From Aliidiomarina indica (GTDB lineage: Bacteria; Pseudomonadota; Gammaproteobacteria; Enterobacterales; Alteromonadaceae), in the NCBI RefSeq assembly GCF_015354615.1, contig NZ_JACAVQ010000008.1, positions 1-64,000 on the forward strand: DNA of 64,000 nt, written 5' to 3'. Under the pieces are notes generated by a model. It had not been told where the DNA came from and made no database searches. It saw nothing but the letters and a program-made list of their open reading frames with translations. Numbering within the stretch: position 1 is the stretch's first letter; each line of letters begins with the position of its first letter. Position numbers and translations under genes: made by a program. Of this stretch, positions 20,266 through 30,383 are shown one piece after another.

Positions 20266-22221
20266 TTATTTTGCCGGGGAGCCATCTGGCTCATCGATGT
20301 CTAACCGATCATCATCTTTCTTCGGCTTCTTCGCTTTTGGCTTGGCGCTAGCAGCATCACCCGAAGATGGCTTGCCATCGTCTTTGTCATGCCAACTTAC
20401 CGGCTCACGCACATCGCGACGCGACATTAAGTCGTCGATTTGACCTGCATCCAAGGTTTCGTATTTCATCAGCGCATCTTTCATGGCGTGTAAAATATCA
20501 ATATTTTCCTCAAGGATTTTGTAAGCGCGGTCGTAGTTACGATCGATAACTTGACGAATCTCGGCATCAATCGCACGCATGGTGTCGTCAGACATTTGTT
20601 TGTTCTGTGCCACTGAGCGACCCAAGAACACTTGTCCTTCATCTTCTGCGTATAACAACGGCCCCATCTTCGATGACAGACCCCATTGGGTAACCATCTT
20701 GCGGGCAATCGCAGTGGCGCGTTCGATATCGTTTGAGGCCCCAGTGGTGACATGTTCATCACCGTAAATAAGTTGCTCAGCAATTCGACCACCGTACAAG
20801 CTCGATAACATGCTCTCGAGATGTTGCTTGCTATGACTCACCCGATCTTGCTCTGGTAAGTACATAGTGACACCCAGCGCACGTCCACGCGGAATAATCG
20901 ACACCTTGTAGACAGGATCGTGATCCGGGACCAAACGTCCAACAATGGCGTGTCCTGCTTCGTGATAAGCGGTCATCTCTTTTTCCGATTCCGTCATCAC
21001 CATGGATTTACGCTCAGAACCCATCAAGATCTTATCTTTGGCTTTTTCAAACTCCGCCATTGATACCATGCGCCGGTTTTCGCGAGCGGCAAACAGCGCT
21101 GCCTCATTCACTAAGTTGGCGAGATCTGCACCCGAGAAGCCAGGCGTACCACGAGCAATTAATGCAGGTTCAACGTCATCAGCAATCGGCACCTTGCGCA
21201 TGTGCACTTTCAGAATCTGTTCACGGCCACGTACATCCGGCAAGCCAACAGTTACCTGACGATCGAAACGACCGGGACGTAATAACGCTGGATCCAGAAC
21301 ATCTGGGCGGTTCGTTGCGGCAATCACGATAATACCTTCGTTGCCCTCAAAGCCATCCATTTCCACGAGCATTTGGTTTAGGGTTTGTTCACGCTCATCG
21401 TGACCACCACCTAAGCCAGCGCCACGCTGGCGACCCACCGCATCGATCTCATCGATAAAGATGATGCACGGTGCAGCTTTTTTCGCTTGTTCGAACATGT
21501 CACGTACGCGTGATGCACCCACACCCACGAACATTTCAACGAAATCTGAACCGGAAATAGTGTAGAAAGGTACTTTCGCTTCACCTGCCACAGCTTTTGC
21601 AAGCAAGGTTTTACCTGTTCCTGGAGGGCCGACCATCAATACACCCTTCGGAATCCGTCCACCCAAGCGTTGGAACTTCGATGGATCCCGCAGGAAGTCG
21701 ACCAATTCAGCCACTTCTTCTTTGGCTTCTTCACACCCAGCAACATCCGCAAGCGTAGTTTTCACTTGATCTTCGCCCATAAGGCGGGCTTTGCTTTTAC
21801 CAAATGACATCGCACCACGTCCGCCACCGCCTTGCATTTGACGCATGAAGAAAATCCACACGGCAATAAGCAGTAACATCGGGAACCATGAAATAAAGAT
21901 GGTGCCGAGTAAGCTACGTGATTCTGGCTCTGTATATCGAACCTGCACGTTCCCTTGGCTCAATAGTTCGTTGAGCAGATCGGGATCTTGCGCAGGCTTG
22001 ACGGTACGGAATTGCTCACCGCTGCGCCGCACCCCTTCAATGGTTCGATTCGATTCATTAATTGTGACTTCACGTACATCGCCCCGATTTACATCGCGCA
22101 CGAATTCTGAGTACGTGTATACACGCTGGTCATTGCTACCTGGATTCATCCCTTGGAACACGCTCGCTAATACTATCGCGATGACTAACCAAAGAATGAG
22201 ATTTTTTGCCATGTCGCTCAA
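20266..22221 (-). CDS. ftsH: ATP-dependent zinc metalloprotease FtsH
   Basis: FtsH is the membrane AAA+ protease that degrades unassembled membrane proteins and, in E. coli, sigma-32 and LpxC. The 651 residues contain two membrane segments (about 7-24 and 100-122) around a periplasmic domain, an AAA module with [13 protein letters not shown] near residue 196 and a second region of homology, and the zinc site HEAGH near residue 418. The C-terminal tail is lysine- and acid-rich. It is 58 bp downstream of rlmE. Confidence 0.98.
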   Translation of the reverse strand: MSDMAKNLILWLVIAIVLASVFQGMNPGSNDQRVYTYSEFVRDVNRGDVREVTINESNRTIEGVRRSGEQFRTVKPAQDPDLLNELLSQGNVQVRYTEPESRSLLGTIFISWFPMLLLIAVWIFFMRQMQGGGGRGAMSFGKSKARLMGEDQVKTTLADVAGCEEAKEEVAELVDFLRDPSKFQRLGGRIPKGVLMVGPPGTGKTLLAKAVAGEAKVPFYTISGSDFVEMFVGVGASRVRDMFEQAKKAAPCIIFIDEIDAVGRQRGAGLGGGHDEREQTLNQMLVEMDGFEGNEGIIVIAATNRPDVLDPALLRPGRFDRQVTVGLPDVRGREQILKVHMRKVPIADDVEPALIARGTPGFSGADLANLVNEAALFAARENRRMVSMAEFEKAKDKILMGSERKSMVMTESEKEMTAYHEAGHAIVGRLVPDHDPVYKVSIIPRGRALGVTMYLPEQDRVSHSKQHLESMLSSLYGGRIAEQLIYGDEHVTTGASNDIERATAIARKMVTQWGLSSKMGPLLYAEDEGQVFLGRSVAQNKQMSDDTMRAIDAEIRQVIDRNYDRAYKILEENIDILHAMKDALMKYETLDAGQIDDLMSRRDVREPVSWHDKDDGKPSSGDAASAKPKAKKPKKDDDRLDIDEPDGSPAK

Positions 22222-22279
22222 CGTTCTTACCTCTCAACATGTTGGCAGGTTCCCCTGCTAAAGCTACCCTTTCAGGGTA

Positions 22280-22909
22280 CTACACTTTGTAGCCTGTCGC
22301 TACCAGATAGACCTCTCGAGAACGCGCTCGAGATGAGTCTGGCTTTCTTACCTTTACGGAAGAAAACGCAGTTCGGACGTCTTTTAAAAACTGATCCGAA
22401 CCTTCCCCCTGAAATACTTTGACGACAAAAGCGCCGCCAGGTTTCAAAACGTGCTGACACATATCGAGTGCCAGCTCAACTAAATACATAGACCGCGGCT
22501 GATCAACAGCATCGGTTCCACTGAAGTTTGGCGCCATATCTGAAAGCAATACATCGACGTTTTTGCCGCCAATGCGATTCAATAATGCATTCAACACTGC
22601 AGCTTCACGAAAATCGCCCTGGAGAAAATCGACTCCTGCGATAGGATCCATGTCCAAAATATCACAGGCGATGATTTCGCCATCTCCATTTTGCACTTCC
22701 GCCACATATTGTGACCAACCGCCCGGTGCTGCGCCAAGATCGACGACGGTTTGGCCTGGACGCAAAATGCGATCACGTTTTTGAATTTCTTCCAATTTAA
22801 ATACGGCGCGCGAACGCAAACCTTGCTTCTGCGCTTTTTGAACGTACTGATCGTCAAAATGCTCTTTGAGCCAGCGAGAACTGCTCGCTGAACGTTTTTT
22901 CTTGGCCAT
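22280..22909 (-). CDS. rlmE: 23S rRNA 2'-O-methyltransferase RlmE
   Basis: RlmE (FtsJ/RrmJ) methylates U2552 of 23S rRNA at the ribose. The 209-residue protein has the SAM-binding [15 protein letters not shown] (about residue 58) and residues of the K-D-K-E tetrad, including Asp in [11 protein letters not shown] and Lys in VVKVFQGEG. It pairs with ftsH as in E. coli, where both are heat-shock genes; a sigma-32-like sequence lies upstream here too. Confidence 0.97.
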   Translation of the reverse strand: MAKKKRSASSSRWLKEHFDDQYVQKAQKQGLRSRAVFKLEEIQKRDRILRPGQTVVDLGAAPGGWSQYVAEVQNGDGEIIACDILDMDPIAGVDFLQGDFREAAVLNALLNRIGGKNVDVLLSDMAPNFSGTDAVDQPRSMYLVELALDMCQHVLKPGGAFVVKVFQGEGSDQFLKDVRTAFSSVKVRKPDSSRARSREVYLVATGYKV

Positions 22910-22949
22910 GAATCCTCAACTTACGCTATTCAGGCTAGCCCCAATTCCT

Positions 22950-22978
22950 AGATGGCGTTAGAATACAGGAAATTCAAG
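22950..22978 (-). promoter_or_regulatory. Candidate sigma-32 promoter for rlmE-ftsH
   Basis: Minus strand CTTGAA (22973-22978), 15-bp spacer, CGCCATCT (22950-22957), which matches six of eight positions of CCCCATAT. It is weaker than the sites before grpE and dnaK. Confidence 0.45.
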
Positions 22979-23058
22979 TGATACGCTCGCCTCGTCGGAA
23001 CGATTTAACCGATTGCGGTGTTCATCACACGGCTATTCCCGACTGCGGACAACATGAT

Positions 23059-23352
23059 ATGCAATTGAACAACAAGCAAAAACAATTTCTTAAAGGCTTA
23101 GCGCACCCTCTTAAACCTGTGGTGTTGCTGGGTGCAAACGGGTTAACCGAAGGTGTTATTGCGGAAATTGATGGTGCACTTGAACACCACGAACTCATAA
23201 AAGTGAAGGTACCTGACGAAGACCGTGAGCTTCGCACTGCCATTTACGAGGCCATCGCGCGCGAAACTGCGGCAAGCCAAGTGCAAGTGATTGGTAAAAC
23301 GCTGGTGTTGTACCGCCCTGCTCGCGAACCCAAGCTAAAGCTTCCTAAATAA
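23059..23352 (+). CDS. yhbY: CRM-domain ribosome assembly RNA-binding protein YhbY
   Basis: YhbY is a single CRM (KH-like) domain protein that associates with pre-50S particles. The 97 residues starting MQLNNKQKQFLKGLAHPLKP include the GxxG loop region GANGLTEGV and end like E. coli YhbY. I used ATG at 23059, which gives the family length; the longer upstream reading has no homology. It is divergent from rlmE, as in E. coli. Confidence 0.93.
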   Translation: MQLNNKQKQFLKGLAHPLKPVVLLGANGLTEGVIAEIDGALEHHELIKVKVPDEDRELRTAIYEAIARETAASQVQVIGKTLVLYRPAREPKLKLPK

Positions 23353-23372
23353 CCAACGCATCGGTTGGTACC

Positions 23373-23600
23373 CGTAGCCAACGCACGGGGTTGGCCCTAA
23401 CCAGTCCTCTGCGTTAGCCCTCGTAGCCAACGCACCGCGTTGGCCCTAACCAATCCTCTGCGTTAGCCCTCGTAGCCAACGCACGGGGTTGGCCCTAACC
23501 AATCCTCTGCGTTAGCCCTCGTAGCCAACGCACCGCGTTGGCCCTAACCAATCCTCTGCGTTAGCCCTCGTAACCAGCGCACCGAATTGGGGCCGTAACC
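23373..23600. repeat. Tandem array of 49-bp palindromic repeats (four copies plus a partial fifth)
   Basis: Units start at 23373, 23422, 23471 and 23520, exactly 49 bp apart, with a decayed fifth from 23569. Each contains CCAACGC-ACC-GCGTTGG or a variant with CACGGGG. Copies 1 and 3 carry the CACGGGG form and copies 2 and 4 the CACCGCG form, so the array looks like a duplicated 98-bp dimer. A related half palindrome occurs at 23352-23370. It lies between convergent genes. Confidence 0.9.
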
Positions 23601-24082
23601 TACGGCGCTTCATCCGCAAATACCTGCGCGAGCACTCGCAACACCTTGTTACGAGTCTTAGGTTCATCCTCTAAAACCCGATGCAGGGCTATCATCTCAT
23701 TCAGCTGACGCTGTTCCACCGGCGCACCGGCAGTCTGCAATATCTCGGTGAGCTCCTGAATAATACCCGGCAAACGCACGAAATCTTTACTTTCCGCCCC
23801 GCCATAGCGCGTTATCTGCTCAGCCAACGCTTGTTGATCAATGTCGGGTCGACGCAGGGCCTGATCCGGTGCAAAAAACCAATCAAGAGATACACCTTTC
23901 TCAATTAATACAGGCACGAGCGTTTTAAATGGGATGGTTCCGCGCGACTTCCAATTATTCAAACTTGACTTGCTCACACCCAACCAACGGACCAAATCAG
24001 CATCTTGTGTTTTGCCAGACAACATGGAGGCTCGTAGCAAAACTTCGTCGAGGGTCAATGAGAACTTCTTGATATTTGCCAT
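23600..24082 (-). CDS. CI-repressor-type helix-turn-helix regulator
   Basis: The N-terminal ~70 residues resemble the phage CI repressor helix-turn-helix domain (DADLVRWLGVSKSSLNNWKSRG as recognition region, then VPVLIEKGVSLDWFF). The remaining ~90 residues are helical with no S24 peptidase motif, so RecA-triggered self-cleavage is not expected. The gene is divergent from a Ner-like regulator, and their shared spacer contains twin palindromes that are the likely operators. No other phage gene is near. Its targets beyond this locus are unknown. Confidence 0.75.
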   Translation of the reverse strand: MANIKKFSLTLDEVLLRASMLSGKTQDADLVRWLGVSKSSLNNWKSRGTIPFKTLVPVLIEKGVSLDWFFAPDQALRRPDIDQQALAEQITRYGGAESKDFVRLPGIIQELTEILQTAGAPVEQRQLNEMIALHRVLEDEPKTRNKVLRVLAQVFADEAP

Positions 24083-24101
24083 GGGCTATGTTTTTATCAT
24101 G

Positions 24102-24140
24102 ATTCCTCATTTGAGGAATAATTTATCCTCATTTGAGTTA
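24102..24140. promoter_or_regulatory. Twin operator between the divergent regulators
   Basis: A perfect palindrome ATTCCTCATTTGAGGAAT (24102-24119) is followed by a second copy of its core TCCTCATTTGAG (24126-24137). The cores are 22 bp apart, about two helical turns, which would place two repressor dimers on the same DNA face. Confidence 0.7.
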
Positions 24141-24169
24141 AATGTGAATTACAATTGAACCCGTATGAA

Positions 24170-24451
24170 ATGATAAAAATGGACAAAAATCAATTAAAAA
24201 AGGAACTTGCTCACTTAGGTTACGACTTCAGCATGCTTGCTCAAGCGCTGGGAAGGAGTCCTTCGTTGATCTCAAAAGTGGCTGGACGCCAAGCAAAGTC
24301 ACGGTTAGTTGCGGAAGCCTTTGCAAAATTATTGGATCGGCCCGTCGCTGAAATATTTCCGGATGTTCCGGAATATTGCACTGATGTTCCTACTACTCGC
24401 GCGTCACGTGAGGCCCGCGCAGAGCAAATGAAGCGAATACTTGAGAAATAG
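24170..24451 (+). CDS. Ner-like small DNA-binding regulator
   Basis: The ~93-residue product has a Ner/Nlp-type winged helix-turn-helix in residues about 5-65 (FSMLAQALGRSPSLISKVAGR, then a family-like EIFPDVPEY) and a charged tail. Ner proteins are the early repressors of Mu-type phages. I used the ATG at 24170; TTG at 24155 and ATG at 24179 are alternatives and none has a clear Shine-Dalgarno. It is divergent from the CI-like gene. Confidence 0.68.
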   Translation: MIKMDKNQLKKELAHLGYDFSMLAQALGRSPSLISKVAGRQAKSRLVAEAFAKLLDRPVAEIFPDVPEYCTDVPTTRASREARAEQMKRILEK

Positions 24452-24458
24452 CAGCCAC

Positions 24459-24486
24459 AAAAAAACCGGCATCGCGCCGGTTCTTT
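24459..24486. terminator. Bidirectional terminator between the Ner-like gene and greA
   Basis: Stem AACCGGC/GCCGGTT with a five-base loop, flanked by a long A run on one side and CTTTT on the other, between convergent genes. It is stronger for greA (minus strand). Confidence 0.75.
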
Positions 24487-24521
24487 TGCGTGTGCGTTGA
24501 ATCACGCCATGCATTAAAGCA

Positions 24522-24998
24522 CTACAGATAATCAACTTTTACAATTTCGTACTCAACTTCACCGCTCGGTGTCACCACAACGGCCGCCTCATCGACAGCC
24601 TTACCAATCAGTGCTCGCGATAACGGCGAGTTCACAGAGATGAGATTTTTCTTAATGTCGGCCTCATCGTCACCTACAATCCGATACACCACCTCTTCAT
24701 CGGTTTTGGTGTTGAATAAGGTAACGGTTGAACCAAACACCACCTTGCCACTATTCGGTAACTTGGTGACATCAATAACTTGGGCGTTGGCCAACTTCGC
24801 TTCAATTTCCTGAATTCGACCTTCGCAAAAGCTTTGCTGCTCACGCGCAGCATGGTACTCGGCGTTTTCTTTCAAGTCGCCGTGCTCGCGCGCATCTGCA
24901 ATCGCTTGAATGATGCGAGGTCGATCTTCGCTTTTTAAACGTTTCAATTCGGAACGCAGTGCGTCAGCACCCGCAACCGTCATTGGGATGTTAGTCAT
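24522..24998 (-). CDS. greA: Transcription elongation factor GreA
   Basis: GreA enters the secondary channel of RNA polymerase and stimulates cleavage of backtracked RNA. The 158 residues show the N-terminal coiled coil with the acidic tip ([20 protein letters not shown], about 40-60) and the C-terminal FKBP-like domain ending [10 protein letters not shown]. Its ATG overlaps the carB stop by four bases (ATGA), so it is coupled to carAB, as in Pseudomonas. Confidence 0.97.
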   Translation of the reverse strand: MTNIPMTVAGADALRSELKRLKSEDRPRIIQAIADAREHGDLKENAEYHAAREQQSFCEGRIQEIEAKLANAQVIDVTKLPNSGKVVFGSTVTLFNTKTDEEVVYRIVGDDEADIKKNLISVNSPLSRALIGKAVDEAAVVVTPSGEVEYEIVKVDYL

Positions 24999-27900
24999 TG
25001 ATTTAAAATCCTCTTATGCAATTCCTGCACTGAACTGACTCGGGCGCGATCATTTACCGTATGCGCCTTCACAGCTGCAAACCCTGCATTTAATGTGGTG
25101 GTGTAACTGACATTATTCAAGAGGGCTTCGCGTCTAATATAAACTGAGTCCTCAATTGCTTGTCGTCCTTCCACCGTATTAATAATGTAGCTATATTCAC
25201 CGTTTTTAACAGCATCCACAATATTTGGACGCCCTTCTTGCAACTTATTTACTACGCTACATTGAATTCCTTGCTCCTGTAAAGCTTTTGCGGTTCCACC
25301 GGTGGCTTCGACGGTAAATCCAAGCGCAGTGAGTCCACGAGCAAGGTCGATAACACGTTTTTTGTCGCCTTCGCGCACTGATAACAGCGCTTTGCCTTTC
25401 AGCGGCAATGCTTGGCCGGCACCCAGATTGGCTTTGGCATAGGCTTCTTCGAAACTTTCACCTACGCCCATCACTTCACCCGTGGAGCGCATTTCAGGAC
25501 CACGAATCGGATCCACCCCTTGGAACTTCGCAAAGGGAACCACCACTTCTTTCACTGAATAATAAGGTGGGATTACCTCATGCAAGCAGTTTTGAGCTTT
25601 CAGGCTGGTACCTGCCATAACACGAGCCGCAACTTTCGCCAGTTGGATACCAGTGGCTTTCGACACAAATGGCACCGTACGGGCCGCACGCGGGTTTACC
25701 TCAATGAGGTAAATTTCATTGTTCTGAATGGCAAACTGCGTGTTCATCAAACCGCGTACATTTAATTCAAACGCCAACTTCGCCACTTGGTCGCGCAATT
25801 CAGCTTGCACCATATCGCTGAGCGAGTACGGTGGTAGTGAACATGCGGAATCACCGGAGTGAACACCCGCTTGCTCAATGTGCTGCATAATGCCGCCAAT
25901 AAATACATTCTCACCATCACAGATGGCATCGATATCTACTTCAATGGCGTTGTCTAAGAAACGGTCCAGAAGTACCGGTGCCGAATTCGATACCTTCACC
26001 GCCTCGGTTAAGTAACGACGCAAATCGGCTTCGTCATACACGATTTCCATAGCCCGGCCGCCCAATACATACGATGGCCGTACAACCAATGGGAAGCCGA
26101 TGCGCTGAGATTCCGTCATGGCCTGTTCAATGGTGGTGACAGTGGCGTTCTCAGGCTGTTTCAAGCCCAAGCGCTCAACCGCGGTTTGGAAACGCTCGCG
26201 GTCTTCAGCTCGGTCAATAGCGTCTGGTGACGTACCGATAATAGGCACACCATTGGCTTCGAGGGCGCGTGCTAGCTTCAATGGGGTTTGCCCACCATAC
26301 TGCACGATCACACCTTTAGGCTTCTCGATACGCACGATTTCGAGCACATCTTCTAGAGTAATAGGCTCAAAATATAGGCGATCGGAGGTATCGTAATCGG
26401 TAGAAACTGTTTCTGGATTACAGTTGACCATAATGGTCTCGTAACCATCTTCACGCATAGCTAACGCAGCATGCACACAGCAGTAGTCAAACTCGATGCC
26501 CTGACCGATCCGGTTTGGACCGCCACCGATGACCATGATCTTCTCGCGATCCGAAGGCCGCGCTTCACATTCTTCGTCGTATGTGGAGTACATATACGCT
26601 GTTTCTGAAGCGAACTCAGCAGCACAGGTATCGACACGCTTATACACCGGAAAAATCTTAAACTCTTCGCGACGCTTGCGTACTTCGCTTTCGTTGACAT
26701 CAAGAATGTCCGCTAAACGCGCATCGGAGAAACCTTTGCGTTTCAAGTAGCGCAAGCTATCCGCATCGAGACCGGCTAGGCCGCTCTGCGCAACTTCCGC
26801 TTCGAGCTCAACAATTTCGTGCAATTGGATTAAGTACCAGCGATCAATATTGGTAAGGGTAAACACCTCATCCACGCTCATGCCCATACGGAAAGCATCA
26901 CCAATGTACCAAATGCGTTCCGCACCGGGCTCTTTCAGCTCTCGAATAATGCGTGTACGGGCTTCTTCGGCATCGGCTAGGTCAACGATGGGGTCGAGGC
27001 CATTCATACCTAATTCGAGGCCACGCAGCGCTTTTTGAAGCGATTCCTGCTGATTACGGCCAATCGCCATCACTTCACCCACAGATTTCATTTGCGTGGT
27101 GAGGCGATCGTTCGCGCCTGGGAATTTCTCAAAGTTAAAGCGTGGAATTTTTGTCACGACGTAATCGATTGCAGGCTCGAACGACGCGGGCGTAATACCA
27201 CCCGTAATTTCGTTGCTCAGCTCATCGAGGGTATAACCCACAGCGAGTTTCGCCGCCACTTTTGCAATCGGAAAACCAGTTGCTTTTGATGCCAACGCAG
27301 ATGAACGGCTCACCCGTGGATTCATTTCAATAATGACCATGCGACCCGTGTCAGGACAGATACCAAACTGAACGTTAGAACCACCGGTTTCGACCCCGAT
27401 TTCACGCAAAACCGCCATCGATGCATCGCGCATGATTTGGTATTCTTTATCGGAAAGCGTTTGCGCTGGAGCTACGGTAATAGAGTCGCCAGTATGCACA
27501 CCCATAGGGTCAAAGTTCTCGATGGAACATACGATAATACAATTATCGTTTTTGTCCCGAACCACTTCCATTTCGTACTCTTTCCATCCAATCAACGACT
27601 CGTCGATCAGGAGTTCATTGGTACGCGAAAGTGCGAGGCCTCGGCGGCAAATTTCTTCGAATTCATCACGGTTGTAGGCGATACCACCACCGCTACCACC
27701 CATGGTAAACGAAGGGCGGATAATACATGGATAGCCAATACGCTCAAGCACATCAAAGGCTTCTTCCATACTATGAGCAATCTCTGCACGGGGCGTTTCT
27801 AGGCCAATCGCTTTCATCGCCTTGTCAAAACGATCCCGATCCTCTGCTTTATCAATCGCGTCAGCAGTCGCACCGATCATTTCAACATTGTGTTTCTCTA

Positions 27901-28222
27901 AAATTCCACGGGCGTCAAGCTCAAGGGCACAATTCAACGCTGTCTGCCCACCCATGGTTGGCAAGATAGCATCTGGTTTTTCGCGCTCGATGATTTTTTC
28001 AACCACTTCCCAGTGAATGGGCTCGATATAAGTGGCATCGGCCATTTCCGGATCCGTCATAATCGTTGCCGGATTTGAATTTACCAAAATAACCCGGTAG
28101 CCCTCTTCACGCAGCGCTTTACACGCTTGCGCACCGGAGTAGTCGAATTCACAGGCCTGGCCGATAACAATAGGACCAGCACCGATAATGAGAATGCTTT
28201 GTATGTCTGTACGTTTTGGCAT
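24995..28222 (-). CDS. carB: Carbamoyl-phosphate synthase large subunit
   Basis: CarB makes carbamoyl phosphate from bicarbonate, ammonia and two ATP for arginine and pyrimidine synthesis. The 1075 residues contain the two homologous ATP-grasp halves (about 1-400 and 555-935), the oligomerisation region between them and the C-terminal allosteric MGS-like domain (about 940-1075). N-terminal [24 protein letters not shown] is characteristic. It follows carA by 19 bp. Confidence 0.98.
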   Translation of the reverse strand: MPKRTDIQSILIIGAGPIVIGQACEFDYSGAQACKALREEGYRVILVNSNPATIMTDPEMADATYIEPIHWEVVEKIIEREKPDAILPTMGGQTALNCALELDARGILEKHNVEMIGATADAIDKAEDRDRFDKAMKAIGLETPRAEIAHSMEEAFDVLERIGYPCIIRPSFTMGGSGGGIAYNRDEFEEICRRGLALSRTNELLIDESLIGWKEYEMEVVRDKNDNCIIVCSIENFDPMGVHTGDSITVAPAQTLSDKEYQIMRDASMAVLREIGVETGGSNVQFGICPDTGRMVIIEMNPRVSRSSALASKATGFPIAKVAAKLAVGYTLDELSNEITGGITPASFEPAIDYVVTKIPRFNFEKFPGANDRLTTQMKSVGEVMAIGRNQQESLQKALRGLELGMNGLDPIVDLADAEEARTRIIRELKEPGAERIWYIGDAFRMGMSVDEVFTLTNIDRWYLIQLHEIVELEAEVAQSGLAGLDADSLRYLKRKGFSDARLADILDVNESEVRKRREEFKIFPVYKRVDTCAAEFASETAYMYSTYDEECEARPSDREKIMVIGGGPNRIGQGIEFDYCCVHAALAMREDGYETIMVNCNPETVSTDYDTSDRLYFEPITLEDVLEIVRIEKPKGVIVQYGGQTPLKLARALEANGVPIIGTSPDAIDRAEDRERFQTAVERLGLKQPENATVTTIEQAMTESQRIGFPLVVRPSYVLGGRAMEIVYDEADLRRYLTEAVKVSNSAPVLLDRFLDNAIEVDIDAICDGENVFIGGIMQHIEQAGVHSGDSACSLPPYSLSDMVQAELRDQVAKLAFELNVRGLMNTQFAIQNNEIYLIEVNPRAARTVPFVSKATGIQLAKVAARVMAGTSLKAQNCLHEVIPPYYSVKEVVVPFAKFQGVDPIRGPEMRSTGEVMGVGESFEEAYAKANLGAGQALPLKGKALLSVREGDKKRVIDLARGLTALGFTVEATGGTAKALQEQGIQCSVVNKLQEGRPNIVDAVKNGEYSYIINTVEGRQAIEDSVYIRREALLNNVSYTTTLNAGFAAVKAHTVNDRARVSSVQELHKRILNQ

Positions 28223-28241
28223 GATTGCACCGAGTCCTTTA

Positions 28242-29405
28242 TTACTGAGCCGTGTGGGTTTCCATTAATTCGATAAAATGATCGAACAACGGGGCCGCAT
28301 CATGCGGGCCAGGACTAGCTTCCGGATGTCCCTGGAAACTAAACGCAGGTAATTCTGTGTGATGAATGCCTTGTAACGAGCCGTCAAACAGCGATTTATG
28401 CGTTGCTTTTAAATGGGCTGGCAATGTTGCTTCTTCTACCGCAAAACCGTGGTTTTGGCTGGTAATCATCACAACACCGGTATCCAGAACCTGCACCGGA
28501 TGGTTAGCGCCGTGATGGCCAAACTTCATCTTTGCGGTTTTCGCACCGGCAGCCAGTGCAAGCAGTTGATGCCCCAAACAAATACCGAAAACAGGCAATT
28601 TTTTATCGAGGAACGTTTTAATCGCTTCAATGGCATAGTCGCAGGGAGCCGGGTCACCCGGTCCATTGGACAAGAACACACCGTCTGGATTCAACGCTAA
28701 CGCATCTGCAGCAGATGTTTCAGCGGGCACCACTGTGACCTTGCAGCCTCGGTCGACTAACATACGGAGAATGTTTTGTTTAACGCCAAAATCGTACGCA
28801 ACTACATGAAAGCGATTCGCTTCCGGTGAGGAATGTCCTTCACCTAAGGTCCATGTCCCTTCCGTCCACGGGTAGCTTGCGCGACACGTTGCGACCTTCG
28901 CCAAATCCATTCCCGCCAATCCTGGAAACCCTTTCGCGGCCTCAAGAGCGGCTTCTATCGGAGCTTCCTGGTCATGGGCATAGGTCATGATACTGCCGTT
29001 TTGTGCACCTGTTTCCCGCAACCGATTGGTCAACCGACGTGTATCGATATCGGCAATACCAAGAATGTTTTGGCTTTTCAGGAAGTCACTTAACGACTGG
29101 GTATTACGAAAATTACTGGCAAGGGGGGATAGATCACGAATAACCAGACCTTTCGCCCAAATCTTCGACGACTCGGAGTCTTCAGAGTTTGTGCCGTAAT
29201 TACCAATATGGGGATAAGTGAGAGTAACGATCTGTTCTGCGTAAGAGGGGTCTGTCAAAATTTCCTGATAACCGGTCATTGCTGTATTGAAAACAACTTC
29301 ACCGACGGCTTGTCCTTCTGCACCAATTGCGGTGCCATAAAACACAGTGCCGTCTGCGAGGACCAGGACCGCCTTTAACGCGGTTTTTCTCGCCGAAATA
29401 CTCAA
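28242..29405 (-). CDS. carA: Carbamoyl-phosphate synthase small subunit
   Basis: CarA is the glutamine amidotransferase that feeds ammonia to CarB. The ~387-residue protein has the N-terminal CPSase domain ([20 protein letters not shown]) and a class I GATase domain with the nucleophile Cys in [13 protein letters not shown] and the His/Glu in GHPEASPGP. The best start is TTG at 29403-29405, preceded by GGAGG; the upstream extension overlaps a terminator hairpin and has no homology. The leader carries a candidate attenuator. Confidence 0.95.
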   Translation of the reverse strand: MSISARKTALKAVLVLADGTVFYGTAIGAEGQAVGEVVFNTAMTGYQEILTDPSYAEQIVTLTYPHIGNYGTNSEDSESSKIWAKGLVIRDLSPLASNFRNTQSLSDFLKSQNILGIADIDTRRLTNRLRETGAQNGSIMTYAHDQEAPIEAALEAAKGFPGLAGMDLAKVATCRASYPWTEGTWTLGEGHSSPEANRFHVVAYDFGVKQNILRMLVDRGCKVTVVPAETSAADALALNPDGVFLSNGPGDPAPCDYAIEAIKTFLDKKLPVFGICLGHQLLALAAGAKTAKMKFGHHGANHPVQVLDTGVVMITSQNHGFAVEEATLPAHLKATHKSLFDGSLQGIHHTELPAFSFQGHPEASPGPHDAAPLFDHFIELMETHTAQ

Positions 29406-29421
29406 GGGTACCTCCGAACAT

Positions 29422-29454
29422 AAAAAAACGGGCAAGTCTGCTGTCACTTCCCCG
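29422..29454 (-). terminator. Terminator/attenuator immediately before carA
   Basis: Minus strand CGGGGAAGT/ACTTGCCCG (one mismatch, eight-base loop) followed by seven T residues, 17 bases before the carA TTG. It could end dapB transcription or act as an attenuator of carAB. Confidence 0.75.
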
Positions 29455-29470
29455 CTTTACACCGAATCAT
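29444..29470 (-). CDS. Candidate carA leader peptide MIRCKAGK
   Basis: An eight-codon frame (MIRCKAGK) has GGAG about eight bases upstream of its ATG, and its stop codon lies within the 5' arm of the carA-proximal terminator. A ribosome finishing this peptide would cover the hairpin. The layout resembles leader-peptide attenuation known for amino-acid and pyrimidine operons; expression is not shown. Confidence 0.4.
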   Translation of the reverse strand: MIRCKAGK

Positions 29471-29540
29471 GCACAGCTCTCCAAACGAGGCTGCACCTGT
29501 GCTTGCCGGCGTTCGGCAAATTGGGCGTATTCTACTGAAA

Positions 29541-30362
29541 TTAGCCCTCAGCGTCCAGACCAAGTACGTCTTTCATGGTATATAAACGCGGTGTTGTTTG
29601 TTGGCTTAACCACTGAGCCGCACGTAAAGCCCCGTCTGCAAAGGTGCTGCGCTTCGACACTCGATGCGTGAGCTCCAAACGTTCACCATTCACGACAAGG
29701 TATACGGTGTGCTCACCTACGATGTCACCAGCGCGTATTGTGGCAAATCCAATACTCCCCTTTTCGTAGCGATGGGATGGATCATTGCGATTCCACTCAG
29801 CCACATCCTGGAGGTTTTGCCCGCGCCCTTGAGCCGCGGCTTCGCCAAGCACAAGTGCCGTGCCTGACGGTGCGTCAAGTTTACGAGTATGATGCGCTTC
29901 CAATATTTCGATATCCGCATCGGTACCGAATACGCGACTTGCTTGCGCGGTAAGCGATGCTAGCAGATGAATACCCACGCTCGTATTAGCCGCATGGATT
30001 AAAGGAATTGATTCTGCACTCTGACGGAGTAGTTGCTGATCGTTCTCACTAAGCCCAGTAACACAAACAACAGCAGCTACATTGTGTTTTACATAGGCCT
30101 GTAACCGTTCATCTAGCCCTTCTTGCAATCCAAAATCAATCACCACCTGCGCCTGCGCGAGTGCCGAGTAATCTGCACTGATAGTGACATGATTCTTGTC
30201 AGAACCAGCGAGCTGACCACTATCTTCACCAATATGGCGTGAGTTGGCGTGCGTTAATGCCGCCACTAAACGCGTCGCATCTGTTTGCGTTACCGCCTGC
30301 ACTACCGCTTTTCCCATTCGGCCGCTCGCACCGACTAATGCAATATTCAAAGGCTTTATCAT
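29541..30362 (-). CDS. dapB: 4-hydroxy-tetrahydrodipicolinate reductase
   Basis: DapB catalyses the NAD(P)H-dependent step in lysine and diaminopimelate synthesis. The 273 residues begin with the Rossmann motif GASGRMGKAVVQA and include the signature EAHHTRKLDAPSGTAL with the catalytic His and Lys. It lies upstream of carA, an order seen in many Gammaproteobacteria. The symporter gene before it ends 22 bp upstream. Confidence 0.97.
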   Translation of the reverse strand: MIKPLNIALVGASGRMGKAVVQAVTQTDATRLVAALTHANSRHIGEDSGQLAGSDKNHVTISADYSALAQAQVVIDFGLQEGLDERLQAYVKHNVAAVVCVTGLSENDQQLLRQSAESIPLIHAANTSVGIHLLASLTAQASRVFGTDADIEILEAHHTRKLDAPSGTALVLGEAAAQGRGQNLQDVAEWNRNDPSHRYEKGSIGFATIRAGDIVGEHTVYLVVNGERLELTHRVSKRSTFADGALRAAQWLSQQTTPRLYTMKDVLGLDAEG

Positions 30363-30383
30363 TTTGTTCTACTTTATCGGTTG

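Noticed and set aside
23373-23600. 49-bp repeats as a CRISPR array
   Set aside because: The units are directly contiguous with no unique spacers, and no cas genes are nearby.
23600-24451. A prophage around the CI/Ner pair
   Set aside because: Both flanks are core genes (yhbY, greA) and no integrase, transposase, structural or lysis gene is present.
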